Source of the DNA: UBA6544 sp049601975
GTDB taxonomy: Bacteria > Pseudomonadota > Alphaproteobacteria > UBA8366
Length of the DNA stretch: 15,601 bases
Assembly (NCBI GenBank): GCA_049601975.1
Contig: JBMYRC010000104.1
Span: 1 to 15,601, forward strand
Direction: 5' to 3'
Part shown: piece by piece, positions 1 to 7,111 of the stretch
Position numbering within the stretch: position 1 is the stretch's first letter
Layout: each line of letters begins with the position of its first letter
The notes under the pieces: generated by a model
Databases searched by the model: none
Seen by the model: the letters and a program-made list of their open reading frames with translations, nothing else
What the model was told of the DNA's origin: nothing
Made by a program: the position numbers and the translations under genes

Positions 1-131
1 AATAGCGGTTCTGCCGCGCCGCGCCGGGCGGTAACACTGATCTGGTTATGCTTTGTGAAGAGCGGCATTACCGTCTCAAGCGTCTCTAGCATCCCGTTCA
101 GATCGACAGTCGTTTCCGTTGCGCGAATCAT
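1..131 (-). CDS. N-terminal fragment of an unidentified protein, cut by the left edge
   Basis: Reading leftward from an ATG at 131, the frame stays open for 43 codons to the edge of the window. It begins MIRATETTVDLNGMLETLE and continues through a MPLFTKHNQIS stretch. A GGAG ribosome-binding site lies six bases upstream of the ATG, which is the main reason to believe it is a real gene. I do not recognise the family. No signal peptide or membrane segment is visible in the part present. It is divergent from the methyltransferase that starts near 288, so the 156 bases between them probably hold both promoters. Confidence 0.55.
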   Translation of the reverse strand, partial: MIRATETTVDLNGMLETLETVMPLFTKHNQISVTARRGAAEPL

Positions 132-219
132 CGCAATCTCCAAATTTATGGGGCGTACGCAACGATATCGCTACACCCGCACAGCAAAAGTGCAAGGTTC
201 GGCGCGGCAAGTCCAGCGC

Positions 220-249
220 TTGCGTGAAAGGTAGCCGCTACCTTATGAT
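220..249 (+). promoter_or_regulatory. Candidate sigma-70 promoter for the methyltransferase, with a palindrome in its spacer
   Basis: A -35-like TTGCGT (220-225) and a -10-like TATGAT (244-249, five of six consensus bases) are 18 bases apart. The spacer is almost filled by a perfect palindrome with 8-base arms around one central base (AAGGTAGC c GCTACCTT, 228-244). That placement is typical of a repressor operator, but no regulator is known here. The rest of the 132-287 gap shows nothing else I recognise. Confidence 0.4.
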
Positions 250-287
250 CTTCGCCGTTTCAGACCACGCACCGAGTTTCCTCAAAG

Positions 288-998
288 ATGGCTTCGATGA
301 TATCGCCCGACTACCGTGCGCGCATTGATCAATTCGATTGGTATCAACGGATTCCGCTCGGCGAGGGATACGAGACTCCTGGTGAAGATAGGTTTACCGC
401 GCCCAAACTCCCGATGCTCGAAATGCCTACCGATTTGACCGGTAAATCGGTACTGGACATTGGATGCAGCGAGGGATTTTTCGCCCGTGAGGCGGAGGAA
501 AGGGGAGCCACCCGGATCGTCGGTATAGATACCGCGCCCGGCCTCTTGGAGAAGAACGAACTCTTGGCGGAGATCACGGGCTCACGGCTCGAATTCCGCG
601 AACAGACCGTCTTCGACTTGAGGCCGGAGACATCCGGCACCTTCGACCTGGTCTTCTTTCTGTCTGTCTTCCAACATTTGGATTATCCGTTCCAGGCCCT
701 CGATCTGATTTCCGCGGTCACCAGCATCACCGCGATCATGGAAGTACCGGTCGCGGTATCTCTCGCGAATGAGCCAACCTTCCAGCTGGCTCCATTTGGC
801 ATTATGCGGCGAAGCGCCAAGGGCCGCCGCATTTTCCTGCCAAATGAGCCGATGTTGTTTGAGATGTTATCGGATGCCGGATTTCCAACAGTGGACCGGC
901 TAATCCGCCATCGCCCCCGCGAGGTGCCGGGATATGACGGACGGTATGGTCAGGAACGGTTGATCCTACAGGCCCACAAAGGCGACGCCCGTCTCTAA
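288..998 (+). CDS. SAM-dependent methyltransferase, CmoB/DUF1698-like
   Basis: Class I S-adenosylmethionine methyltransferase of 236 residues. Motif I is VLDIGCSEGFF at residues 55-65, followed by the acidic ribose-binding Asp81 in VGID. A motif IV/post-II region, FDLVFFLSVFQHLDYP, lies near 119-134. The N-terminal WYQRIPLGEGYETPG resembles the tRNA (mo5U34) methyltransferase/DUF1698 group, whose members also occur in polysaccharide and glycan clusters. The substrate cannot be told from sequence. ATG 288 and ATG 297 are both possible starts and neither has a convincing ribosome-binding site. Its stop codon overlaps the stop of the convergent phosphotransferase by four bases. The nearby GT41 glycosyltransferase suggests glycan modification as one possible role, which is inference. 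Confidence 0.85.
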   Translation: MASMISPDYRARIDQFDWYQRIPLGEGYETPGEDRFTAPKLPMLEMPTDLTGKSVLDIGCSEGFFAREAEERGATRIVGIDTAPGLLEKNELLAEITGSRLEFREQTVFDLRPETSGTFDLVFFLSVFQHLDYPFQALDLISAVTSITAIMEVPVAVSLANEPTFQLAPFGIMRRSAKGRRIFLPNEPMLFEMLSDAGFPTVDRLIRHRPREVPGYDGRYGQERLILQAHKGDARL

Positions 999-1870
999 GG
1001 GTGCGCTCTGATCCGTTCGAGGACTTGTGCCTCACGGGCGCTGTTGAGGGGTGCTCGGTCCAGACTGCGCATCAGCTGCAGGCGGGAGATAATTTTTACC
1101 GCTTCCGTATCGATGCGCCGACCACTTTCCTCCGAATAGACTTCGATTGTGTGCTCCAAGATATCAGCGCCGCAGCGATACACTTCCGGGAAATCCCAGA
1201 GCGGATCACCAATCCAGGCTAAGGTAAAATCAAGCACGCCGATTAAGTCACCTGTCTCCGGATCGCAGATCAAGTTTTGGCCATGCAAATCCTGGTGCAG
1301 CAATACCTTCGCATCATTACCGTTTCGGATATCTTCCCAGGTCTCGAGTGTCTCTTGCAGGAGACCGCCGACTCGACCTTCCGGATCTCTGGACCCGATG
1401 CTATCAAGATCCTCACGCAACTGTCGAAGCAGTTCCTCGCCGTAATGGTGCGGCAGGAAATCAAATTTCTCCGTCGGCTCACCATGCAGCCGCGCCATGA
1501 ACGCCCCAAGAGTTGCCCCGAATCGCGCCCGGCGTTCCGAGTTGAGCGTGCTCACCACGTCGCGCGAGGCCACCATGCCCTCAATCGCCTTATAGGCCAT
1601 GAAGACCGGTGTCTCGTTGAACAAATCGATGCGTGGGATCGACACGCCAAGATGACCGTTTAGCAAACTAAGAAGTTTGTGCTCGCGCTGAAACCCATCG
1701 CGTACCCAGTCATTGTGAGGAAAGCGGACGATTGAGCTGTCGCTTGTCACGTACACATAGTTCGAGGTCGATGCCGACACGGGTGTCAGATCGATTTTCG
1801 CGAACTGCGGCGATGCAGCTCGGAGGAGTCTCTGAGCGTCCGCGACCGTACTTCCTGCTTGATTTTCCAT
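995..1870 (-). CDS. Aminoglycoside/choline-kinase-family phosphotransferase
   Basis: A 291-residue kinase of the APH (PF01636) fold. The catalytic loop is LLHQDLHGQN with Asp194 and Asn199, and the metal-binding segment GVLDFTLAWIGDPLWDF holds Asp214. The nucleotide-binding strand is seen as SSIVRFP (about 45-51), with Arg49 at the position often occupied by Lys or Arg. Glu63 in QREHKLL is the likely helix partner. The family phosphorylates small hydroxylated molecules such as aminoglycosides, choline, homoserine or sugars. No residue pattern here points to antibiotic resistance, so a metabolic substrate is at least as likely. ATG 1870 is preceded by AAGGTG. The gene is convergent with the methyltransferase (four-base tail overlap) and divergent from the glycosyltransferase gene. 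Confidence 0.85.
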   Translation of the reverse strand: MENQAGSTVADAQRLLRAASPQFAKIDLTPVSASTSNYVYVTSDSSIVRFPHNDWVRDGFQREHKLLSLLNGHLGVSIPRIDLFNETPVFMAYKAIEGMVASRDVVSTLNSERRARFGATLGAFMARLHGEPTEKFDFLPHHYGEELLRQLREDLDSIGSRDPEGRVGGLLQETLETWEDIRNGNDAKVLLHQDLHGQNLICDPETGDLIGVLDFTLAWIGDPLWDFPEVYRCGADILEHTIEVYSEESGRRIDTEAVKIISRLQLMRSLDRAPLNSAREAQVLERIRAHP

Positions 1871-1983
1871 CGCACCTTAGAGGATTCGAACCATTCAGAG
1901 CGGGATGGTTACGCAATCAACTCGGAATTTGCAATCATAAGCCACGAATTAAACTGATTTTTACTAGGGCTTGAGCTAACACA

Positions 1984-3897
1984 ATGGTATCGCTATCGAC
2001 GATGAGCGCAACCGACCAAACTCCAAATGACGCGGAATATGCGCGTCTAAAGGCACAATCAGAAACGAGCCCGGACAATCCGGAAACTTCGTACCGTTTC
2101 GGCACGGCAGCCGCCGCGTGTGGGCGCCAAGAGGATGCCGTCCGCGCCTTTGCGAAAGCAGCGCAGCTCAAATCCAATTGGGCCGCTCCTTGTTTCGGTC
2201 TGTCAGCGGCCCTCCATGCATTGGGGCAGGAAGATGCAGCGATCACCGCCTATCGCTCGGCCCTCGCGCTTGAGCCGAACCACGGCGAGGCCCATTTTGA
2301 ATTAGCCCGGTTGCTGGAAAAGAAAGGCCACGCTAGCGATGCTGCCGCGCACTACAACGCCGCTTCCTTGCACCGTCCAAATTGGCCGGAGCCGCACCTC
2401 TATCGGGGAGCACTACATGAAGCACGGGGCGAATTCGAGGACGCACGGCAAGCCTACGATCGGGCGACCTCGTTGGGCGCACCGGAAGGCTTCGCCCTGC
2501 GGCGCGATCTTCAGGTCCCGATCATTCCCGTTTCCAAAACATCCTATGCAGAGGCGCGCGCATCCTACCTGCACGCACTCGACGCGCATCTTGCCGACCC
2601 GCCGTCCATCGGCAATCCGATCCGGGAAGCCGGCGGCAATAGATTCTTCCTTGCCTATCATGGGTTGGATGACCGGCCGTTTCAGGAGAAACAGGCGCGC
2701 CTCATGCGAGCGGGGTGCCCGTCTCTCTCTTGGACCGCACCGCATTGCCGCTGCGCTACGCCGCTTGGTTCGCCCCGGCGAATCGGCATCGCATCCCGTT
2801 TTCTGCATGACCATTCCATCGGTAGATTGATGGTCGGCCTGCTGGCGCATCTCCATGCCCGCGAGGATTGTCTGATTTATCTGTTCCATGCGGTCACACC
2901 CCAGGACGATAGTCTGCGCCGCGAAATCGAGGCCTTGGCCGACAATTCGATCGTTCTGCCCGACGATCTGCAATCCGCCCGAGAAGCCATCGCCGAGATG
3001 CGCGTCGACGTGTTGTTCTATCCAGATATTGGTATGGACCCAGTCACCTATTTCCTGGCACAGGCCCGTTTGGCACCCGTCCAATGCGCGACCTACGGGC
3101 ATCCCGTCACAACGGGCATGCCGAGTATCGATTACTATCTCTCTTGCGATGCCGCCGAACCCGACGGGGCGGAGACGCATTACAGTGAAATGCTGGTGCG
3201 ACTCGGTGGCCTCCCCTTTTCGTATCGGCGTCCATCGCCTCCCGATCCGCTGGGCAGCCGCGCGGATTTCGATTTGCCGACAGCGGCGACAGTTTATTTT
3301 CTCGCACAAAATCTCTTTAAAATTCACCCTGATATGGACGCACCGCTCGCAGAGATTCTGCGGGGCGATCCAGCCGGTCTAATTCTGCTGCTCGAAGGAC
3401 AAGATATAAAATGGGGTCAGATATTGCGCGACAGGTTCGCAGAAACACTCGGTCCCGATGCGGAGCGAGTCGTCTTTCGCCCCCGGCAAAGCCACGAAAA
3501 CTACATGCGCCTTCTCGCGCTCTCCGATGTCAGCCTCGATAGTTTTCCGTTCTGCGGCGGCAATACGACCTATCAATCACTCGCCATGGGCACACCGGTG
3601 GTCACCTTTCCGGGCGATTATTTGCGCGGCCGATTGAGCCTGGCGATTTACCGCCATATGGAAATGTTGGACTGCGTCGCTACAGACCCAGGTGATTTCG
3701 CACGGATCGCGCTGCGTCTCGGCACAGAGCCGAAGTTCCGTCAGACTATTGAGAAACAAATTGAATCCAATAGTGAGAATATCTTCGACGACCCCATTTT
3801 TTTGCGTGACGCTCAGGACTTTCTCCTAACCGTCGAACCCCGCCCGAGACATAAGAAAACCGGCCCCATGAGAGTGAAGCCGGTCGGTCGTAGGTGA
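1984..3897 (+). CDS. TPR-containing GT41 glycosyltransferase (SPINDLY/O-GlcNAc-transferase-like)
   Basis: A 637-residue protein. Residues about 20-160 hold three to four tetratricopeptide repeats (for example AAITAYRSALALEPNHGEAH). Residues about 265-620 form a GT41 catalytic region. RIGIAS...HDHSIGRLM (266-283) aligns with the N-catalytic motif of O-GlcNAc transferases, with His277 at the position of human OGT His558. TYGHPVTTG follows near 370, then FLAQNLFKIHP (439-449), in which Lys446 matches the UDP-binding lysine. The nucleotide-sugar loop FCGGNTTYQSLAMGTPVVTFPG is near 522-543. Human Asp554 is replaced by Phe273. Family members transfer GlcNAc or fucose to protein Ser/Thr; bacterial ones are often tied to flagellin or surface glycans. 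The donor and target here are unknown. ATG 1984 was chosen; ATG 2002 is also possible, and neither has a strong ribosome-binding site. Confidence 0.87.
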   Translation: MVSLSTMSATDQTPNDAEYARLKAQSETSPDNPETSYRFGTAAAACGRQEDAVRAFAKAAQLKSNWAAPCFGLSAALHALGQEDAAITAYRSALALEPNHGEAHFELARLLEKKGHASDAAAHYNAASLHRPNWPEPHLYRGALHEARGEFEDARQAYDRATSLGAPEGFALRRDLQVPIIPVSKTSYAEARASYLHALDAHLADPPSIGNPIREAGGNRFFLAYHGLDDRPFQEKQARLMRAGCPSLSWTAPHCRCATPLGSPRRIGIASRFLHDHSIGRLMVGLLAHLHAREDCLIYLFHAVTPQDDSLRREIEALADNSIVLPDDLQSAREAIAEMRVDVLFYPDIGMDPVTYFLAQARLAPVQCATYGHPVTTGMPSIDYYLSCDAAEPDGAETHYSEMLVRLGGLPFSYRRPSPPDPLGSRADFDLPTAATVYFLAQNLFKIHPDMDAPLAEILRGDPAGLILLLEGQDIKWGQILRDRFAETLGPDAERVVFRPRQSHENYMRLLALSDVSLDSFPFCGGNTTYQSLAMGTPVVTFPGDYLRGRLSLAIYRHMEMLDCVATDPGDFARIALRLGTEPKFRQTIEKQIESNSENIFDDPIFLRDAQDFLLTVEPRPRHKKTGPMRVKPVGRR

Positions 3898-4061
3898 GAG
3901 AGCGTTCTGGATGTCTCGTCCATTAATCTCATCCTATCAACCGTTCCTTAACCCTGAAGTGGCCTAGATCACAGTAGGTAATTTTTTAGTATTTTTTCGA
4001 ACGCTTGATTCTTGCGTCTTTTCGCATCCAGGCCTATGGTCGCGCCCGCGCGGTAAAATGT

Positions 4062-4069
4062 GCTATACT
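4062..4069 (+). promoter_or_regulatory. Extended -10 promoter of tRNA-Thr
   Basis: TGCTATACT is an extended -10 element (TGn plus TATACT) ending 11 bases before the first base of the tRNA, so transcription would start a few bases upstream of the mature 5' end. No good -35 hexamer lies 17 bases further up, as is usual for extended -10 promoters. The 3898-4061 stretch upstream holds no gene I can support and is AT-richer than its surroundings. Confidence 0.5.
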
Positions 4070-4080
4070 GTCGCAATCGT

Positions 4081-4156
<76 letters not shown>

Positions 4157-4242
4157 TTTTCTCAATAACTTAACTTCACATCATGAGAAATTCGGCGATC
4201 GGTTGCGCCCGAATTATGCATGCATCTTCTCCCAAGCTTTCA

Positions 4243-5451
4243 TCATTCAAGCGATTCCGGATGCTTCCGCATTATCCAACGAATGGCCAGAGGGGAGAGA
4301 ACGCACGTCACAATCGAAATCATCGCAAGACTTGAATATATTTCCAGAGGCATCGCCCATTCACCTAAATTCACTCCCTGTTGGGCAACTATCATCGCAA
4401 TTTCAACCCTCGGAACCATGCTAACCCCGATCAAAGCGGCACCCGCCGACCCTGTCGTCATTAAATCAGGCCATCCGGCACCGATGACTTTGCCGAAAAC
4501 GGCAACGACCAATAAGACGCCCCGATACTCAAGGCCAATGCGAGCGAGTTCGGGTCAATACTCAGGCCGATCGCGATAAAATAGAATGGTGCGAATAATG
4601 CGTGTGGCGGTAGGAACAAAGTTTTAAGTTTGACCGCCTCCGGGTATCTGCTGAAAATCCCGCCGCAAAAAACCCTCCAATTGCTATGGAAAACCCAAGT
4701 AGCGATACAAGTGCGGATATCAGAAGCCCTGTTCCCACGATGAGAAGTATCGAATCAGGCGCACCGGTTTTCTTTAAAAATTGTGCTATATATCGTTTTC
4801 CGCTCCGGGCAATCAGATAGAGCGCGGCCAAGAATCCGGCTCCCTTTGGCAAGATAATTACCGACGCCATCGTCACGATAGCGAGTGTCGAATCGTTGCT
4901 ACTTGTCCGCAATGCCGAAGCAATAGCCACAAGAAGCACCATAAGGACCACGCCTGAAAGGTCGTCGAGTTCCGCCACGTCCACGAATGTCTACCTCGAG
5001 GGGAATCAAGGGCGTTCTCCTCGCTCCACACTTCCACAGATACGGCCACACTCGTCGCAGTCAGAGCAACCATGATGAATAAGCTTGGTATATTCGCCAG
5101 GCCGAGAAAGTAAAAGGAGACTAGGTAGCCCAGAAGTCCACTGAGAACGACTTTGCCAATCCAGATCGGCGTGGCGCGCGGCAATTTGCTAATCAATCCA
5201 TGTGAATTACTTTCCAGCCCCAAGCGAAACAGCAATACGAACACGCCTTTACTGGCCAAAAACTCGATCACCTCCGACCCGTGTAGCGACATGAATGACC
5301 CGTTGTCATCCGCAATTCGCAGACAAAACCCACCAGGGAAGGCACTCTGATCCGCGCTAACCAAAAGCGAACGAGTATGGCACAGATAATAGCGGCGCAC
5401 GCCTGAACCCTTGAGGAGGATCGTCACCTTTTGACCGGTGAGTTTATTCAT
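4243..5451 (-). pseudogene. Decayed CPA2-family cation/proton antiporter, at least four frameshifts
   Basis: The remains of a membrane antiporter of the Kef/NapA (CPA2, Na_H_Exchanger) type are spread over successive reading frames. In gene order: AIICAILVRFWLARIRVPSLVGF (about 5393-5325); then EVIEFLASKGVFVLLF...ALTATSVAV...NALDSPRG (about 5305-4992); then VDVAELDDLSGVV...GFFAAGFSADT (about 4986-4645), which carries the conserved acidic pair of the ion site; then LFAPFYFIAIGLSIDP (about 4610-4545); then VVAVFGKVIGAG to the family's usual C-terminus at 4243. Each piece matches the expected family order, so the gene was once complete, but no frame could give a working 12-helix protein. Single-base gains or losses explain the breaks near 5310, 4990, 4640 and 4525. 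It lies 41 bases downstream of the SAM hydrolase on the same strand. Sequencing error is unlikely because most neighbours are intact. Confidence 0.8.
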
Positions 5452-5492
5452 TACAATGGCCGGATCGGGGCCAATTGAGCCACTTCTTCCCC

Positions 5493-6221
5493 TCAGACAA
5501 TCTCCACGGAATCGCCCAACCCCAGGGTCAGGTACTCATCCGCGCGCGTTTTGTTGGCAGCAATTTCAATAAGACCGCTCGAGTTCCGGTGCCAAAACAA
5601 TGCACCTTCGGGCACGTCCGAAAATGTACCCGCGTGCTGCAATTCATAGTTACCCACCCGAATAGAACGGTCATTCGCGAGTGCCGTGCCGCCAATCCCC
5701 GTGATCAGGTTGCCGTAGGCGTCGATATAGATGATCTCTGCTAAGTCGTCGGGCCAATCCATACCAGGCCGCTCCGCGGACAAAGCCAAATAGCTTCCTG
5801 AAACGTCTTCGCCACAAGCCAGCCACGCAGCCACCGGGGCAAACAGGTCACGGCCATGAAATGTCGCGGACAAAGAATCGGGTCTCCATTCGATGGTCTT
5901 TCGGCGCGCGCCCGGGACCCGGCGAATGATAATCTCGAACAAGCCATTATCTGGCCCGACGAATGAAACGCCGCCACAATCAAGGATGATTGGCAGCCGC
6001 GTTCCGCCAACACCGGGATCGACAACGCAAAGCCAGACGTCACCCGCTTCGCTCTGCTGTGCCAAAGCAGCCAAATAATATGCCGCTGCCCGAGGGTTCC
6101 AGACCGGCGCATCATGCATGATGTCGACGACTGGCACGTCCGGGGCCATGCGACGCAAGACGGCCTTCATTTGCCCCACATAAGGGCCGGTCATGCCGAA
6201 ATCGGTATAGAGCAAAATCAT
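5493..6221 (-). CDS. S-adenosylmethionine hydrolase (SAM hydroxide adenosyltransferase, DUF62)
   Basis: The family hydrolyses SAM to adenosine and methionine, using an activated water in place of the halide used by the related fluorinase and chlorinase. From ATG 6221 the protein has 242 residues. N-terminal MILLYTDFG supplies an active-site Asp7, and VVDPGVGGTR supplies Asp68 and Arg75. GPDNGLF binds the substrate, and SATFHGRDLFAPVAA holds His122. The Asp-Arg-His set is the one known for the hydrolases, not the halogenases. The C-terminal domain begins near IDAYGNLITG. The open frame extends to 6269, but those extra 16 codons lie across a strong terminator hairpin, and family members begin at the MILLYTDFG strand, so 6221 is preferred. 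Its ribosome-binding site is weak. Confidence 0.88.
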   Translation of the reverse strand: MILLYTDFGMTGPYVGQMKAVLRRMAPDVPVVDIMHDAPVWNPRAAAYYLAALAQQSEAGDVWLCVVDPGVGGTRLPIILDCGGVSFVGPDNGLFEIIIRRVPGARRKTIEWRPDSLSATFHGRDLFAPVAAWLACGEDVSGSYLALSAERPGMDWPDDLAEIIYIDAYGNLITGIGGTALANDRSIRVGNYELQHAGTFSDVPEGALFWHRNSSGLIEIAANKTRADEYLTLGLGDSVEIV

Positions 6222-6246
6222 GCCGCCACTATGCCGCGCGAAGGCC

Positions 6247-6280
6247 CAAAACAAAACCGCCCGGGACAAGCCCGGGCGGT
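6247..6280 (-). terminator. Strong intrinsic terminator after the BI-1 gene
   Basis: On the minus strand ACCGCCCGGG and CCCGGGCGGT form a perfect 10-base-pair stem (plus-strand 6256-6265 and 6271-6280) around a five-base loop, followed directly by TTTTGTTTT. It begins 25 bases after the stop of the BI-1 gene and ends about 26 bases before the start of the SAM hydrolase. There is no comparable T run on the plus strand, so it acts in the minus direction. Confidence 0.88.
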
Positions 6281-6305
6281 ATAGCTTTACGCAATTTCGG
6301 TTCGA

Positions 6306-7031
6306 CTATTCGCGATTGCCAAAGAGCGCCAACAACCAGATGAACATGGTGATGAAACTACCGTAGAGAATAAACGCGCCAAAAATCGCCTTACGGTTCT
6401 GCAGATCACCAGAATCTCCCCCGTAATACGCATTTTTAATGTTCTGGGTCTCATAAGCGGTCAACCCGGCGAAGACCAAAACCACGACAATCGATAGAAT
6501 GAAGTGGAACATAGCGCTTTCCATGAAGATGTTCACAATCATTGCGACAAGACATCCAATGGCTGCCATTATCAGGAACCGGCCCATGGCCGTCAGATCT
6601 TTTTTCGTGGTATAACCATACAGACTGGTACCGGCGAACGCCGCCGACGTGATGAAGAAGACGCGTACGATGCTCTCGCCTGTGTAAACATAGAACATCG
6701 GCGCGATCAAGACGCCCCATAGTCCAGCATAGAGCCAGAACGCGCCTTGCGCCATTGCCGGACTGCCACTGAACATGATCTTGCCGGAAAACCAGCCCAA
6801 TCCCAGCACAGCGATAAACAGTACCCATTTCATCGGCCCAAGCGCCACGGCCTGCATAACGGCGGGGTTCATGGCAACGACCATCGCTATCATGCCTGTC
6901 AGAGCCACGCCAAGCGCCATGTAGTTGTAAACGCTCAGCATATAACTGCGCAGACCAGCATCGATATCGGCTCTGTCACCGACACGTCCCGCCTCCTGCG
7001 CGAAACTTCCATTCCGTGGATTCAAAGCCAT
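6306..7031 (-). CDS. Bax-inhibitor-1 family membrane protein (YbhL/YccA-like)
   Basis: A 241-residue integral membrane protein of the UPF0005/BI-1 family. A short polar N-terminus is followed by about seven hydrophobic helices, including MALGVALTGMIAMVVA (38-53), WLYAGLWGVLIAPMFYVY and the last ILYGSFITMFIWLLALFG. The family signature FAGLTAYETQNIK is present near the C-terminus, as is the SLYGYTTKKDL loop before it. Relatives act as pH-sensitive calcium leak channels or interact with membrane proteases; which applies here is unknown. A frame open from ATG 7067 is rejected because the predicted transcription start lies downstream of it. ATG 7031 has GGAG ten bases upstream. It is transcribed from its own promoter and closed by the terminator at 6247-6280, so it is probably monocistronic. 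Confidence 0.9.
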   Translation of the reverse strand: MALNPRNGSFAQEAGRVGDRADIDAGLRSYMLSVYNYMALGVALTGMIAMVVAMNPAVMQAVALGPMKWVLFIAVLGLGWFSGKIMFSGSPAMAQGAFWLYAGLWGVLIAPMFYVYTGESIVRVFFITSAAFAGTSLYGYTTKKDLTAMGRFLIMAAIGCLVAMIVNIFMESAMFHFILSIVVVLVFAGLTAYETQNIKNAYYGGDSGDLQNRKAIFGAFILYGSFITMFIWLLALFGNRE

Positions 7032-7069
7032 TTTAAAATATCTCCAATTTCTAGACTTAACTTTCATTG

Positions 7070-7098
7070 ATTATTGGGCGTTTCACGTACGATTGCAA
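7070..7098 (-). promoter_or_regulatory. Sigma-70 promoter of the BI-1 gene
   Basis: On the minus strand TTGCAA (7093-7098) and AATAAT (7070-7075, five of six consensus bases) are separated by exactly 17 bases. Transcription should start near 7063, giving a leader of about 32 bases that contains the GGAG ribosome-binding site. It lies in the 80-base gap after the permease gene, so the BI-1 gene is probably a separate unit from the ABC transporter. Confidence 0.6.
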
Positions 7099-7111
7099 CC
7101 ACTTCGCAGTA

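Noticed and set aside
995..1870. Antibiotic resistance gene (aminoglycoside phosphotransferase)
   Set aside because: Only the general kinase motifs are shared. There is no resistance-specific signature and no mobile context, so a resistance role cannot be supported.
2413..3327. Long minus-strand open frame of 304 codons inside the GT41 gene
   Set aside because: It is a shadow of the intact GT41 coding sequence: no domain, low-complexity composition, no ribosome-binding site worth noting.
3857..3890. ACCGGC...GCCGGT inverted repeat at the end of the GT41 gene
   Set aside because: Only six base pairs with a 14-base loop, and inside coding sequence. The only T run lies on the minus strand, where no gene needs it.
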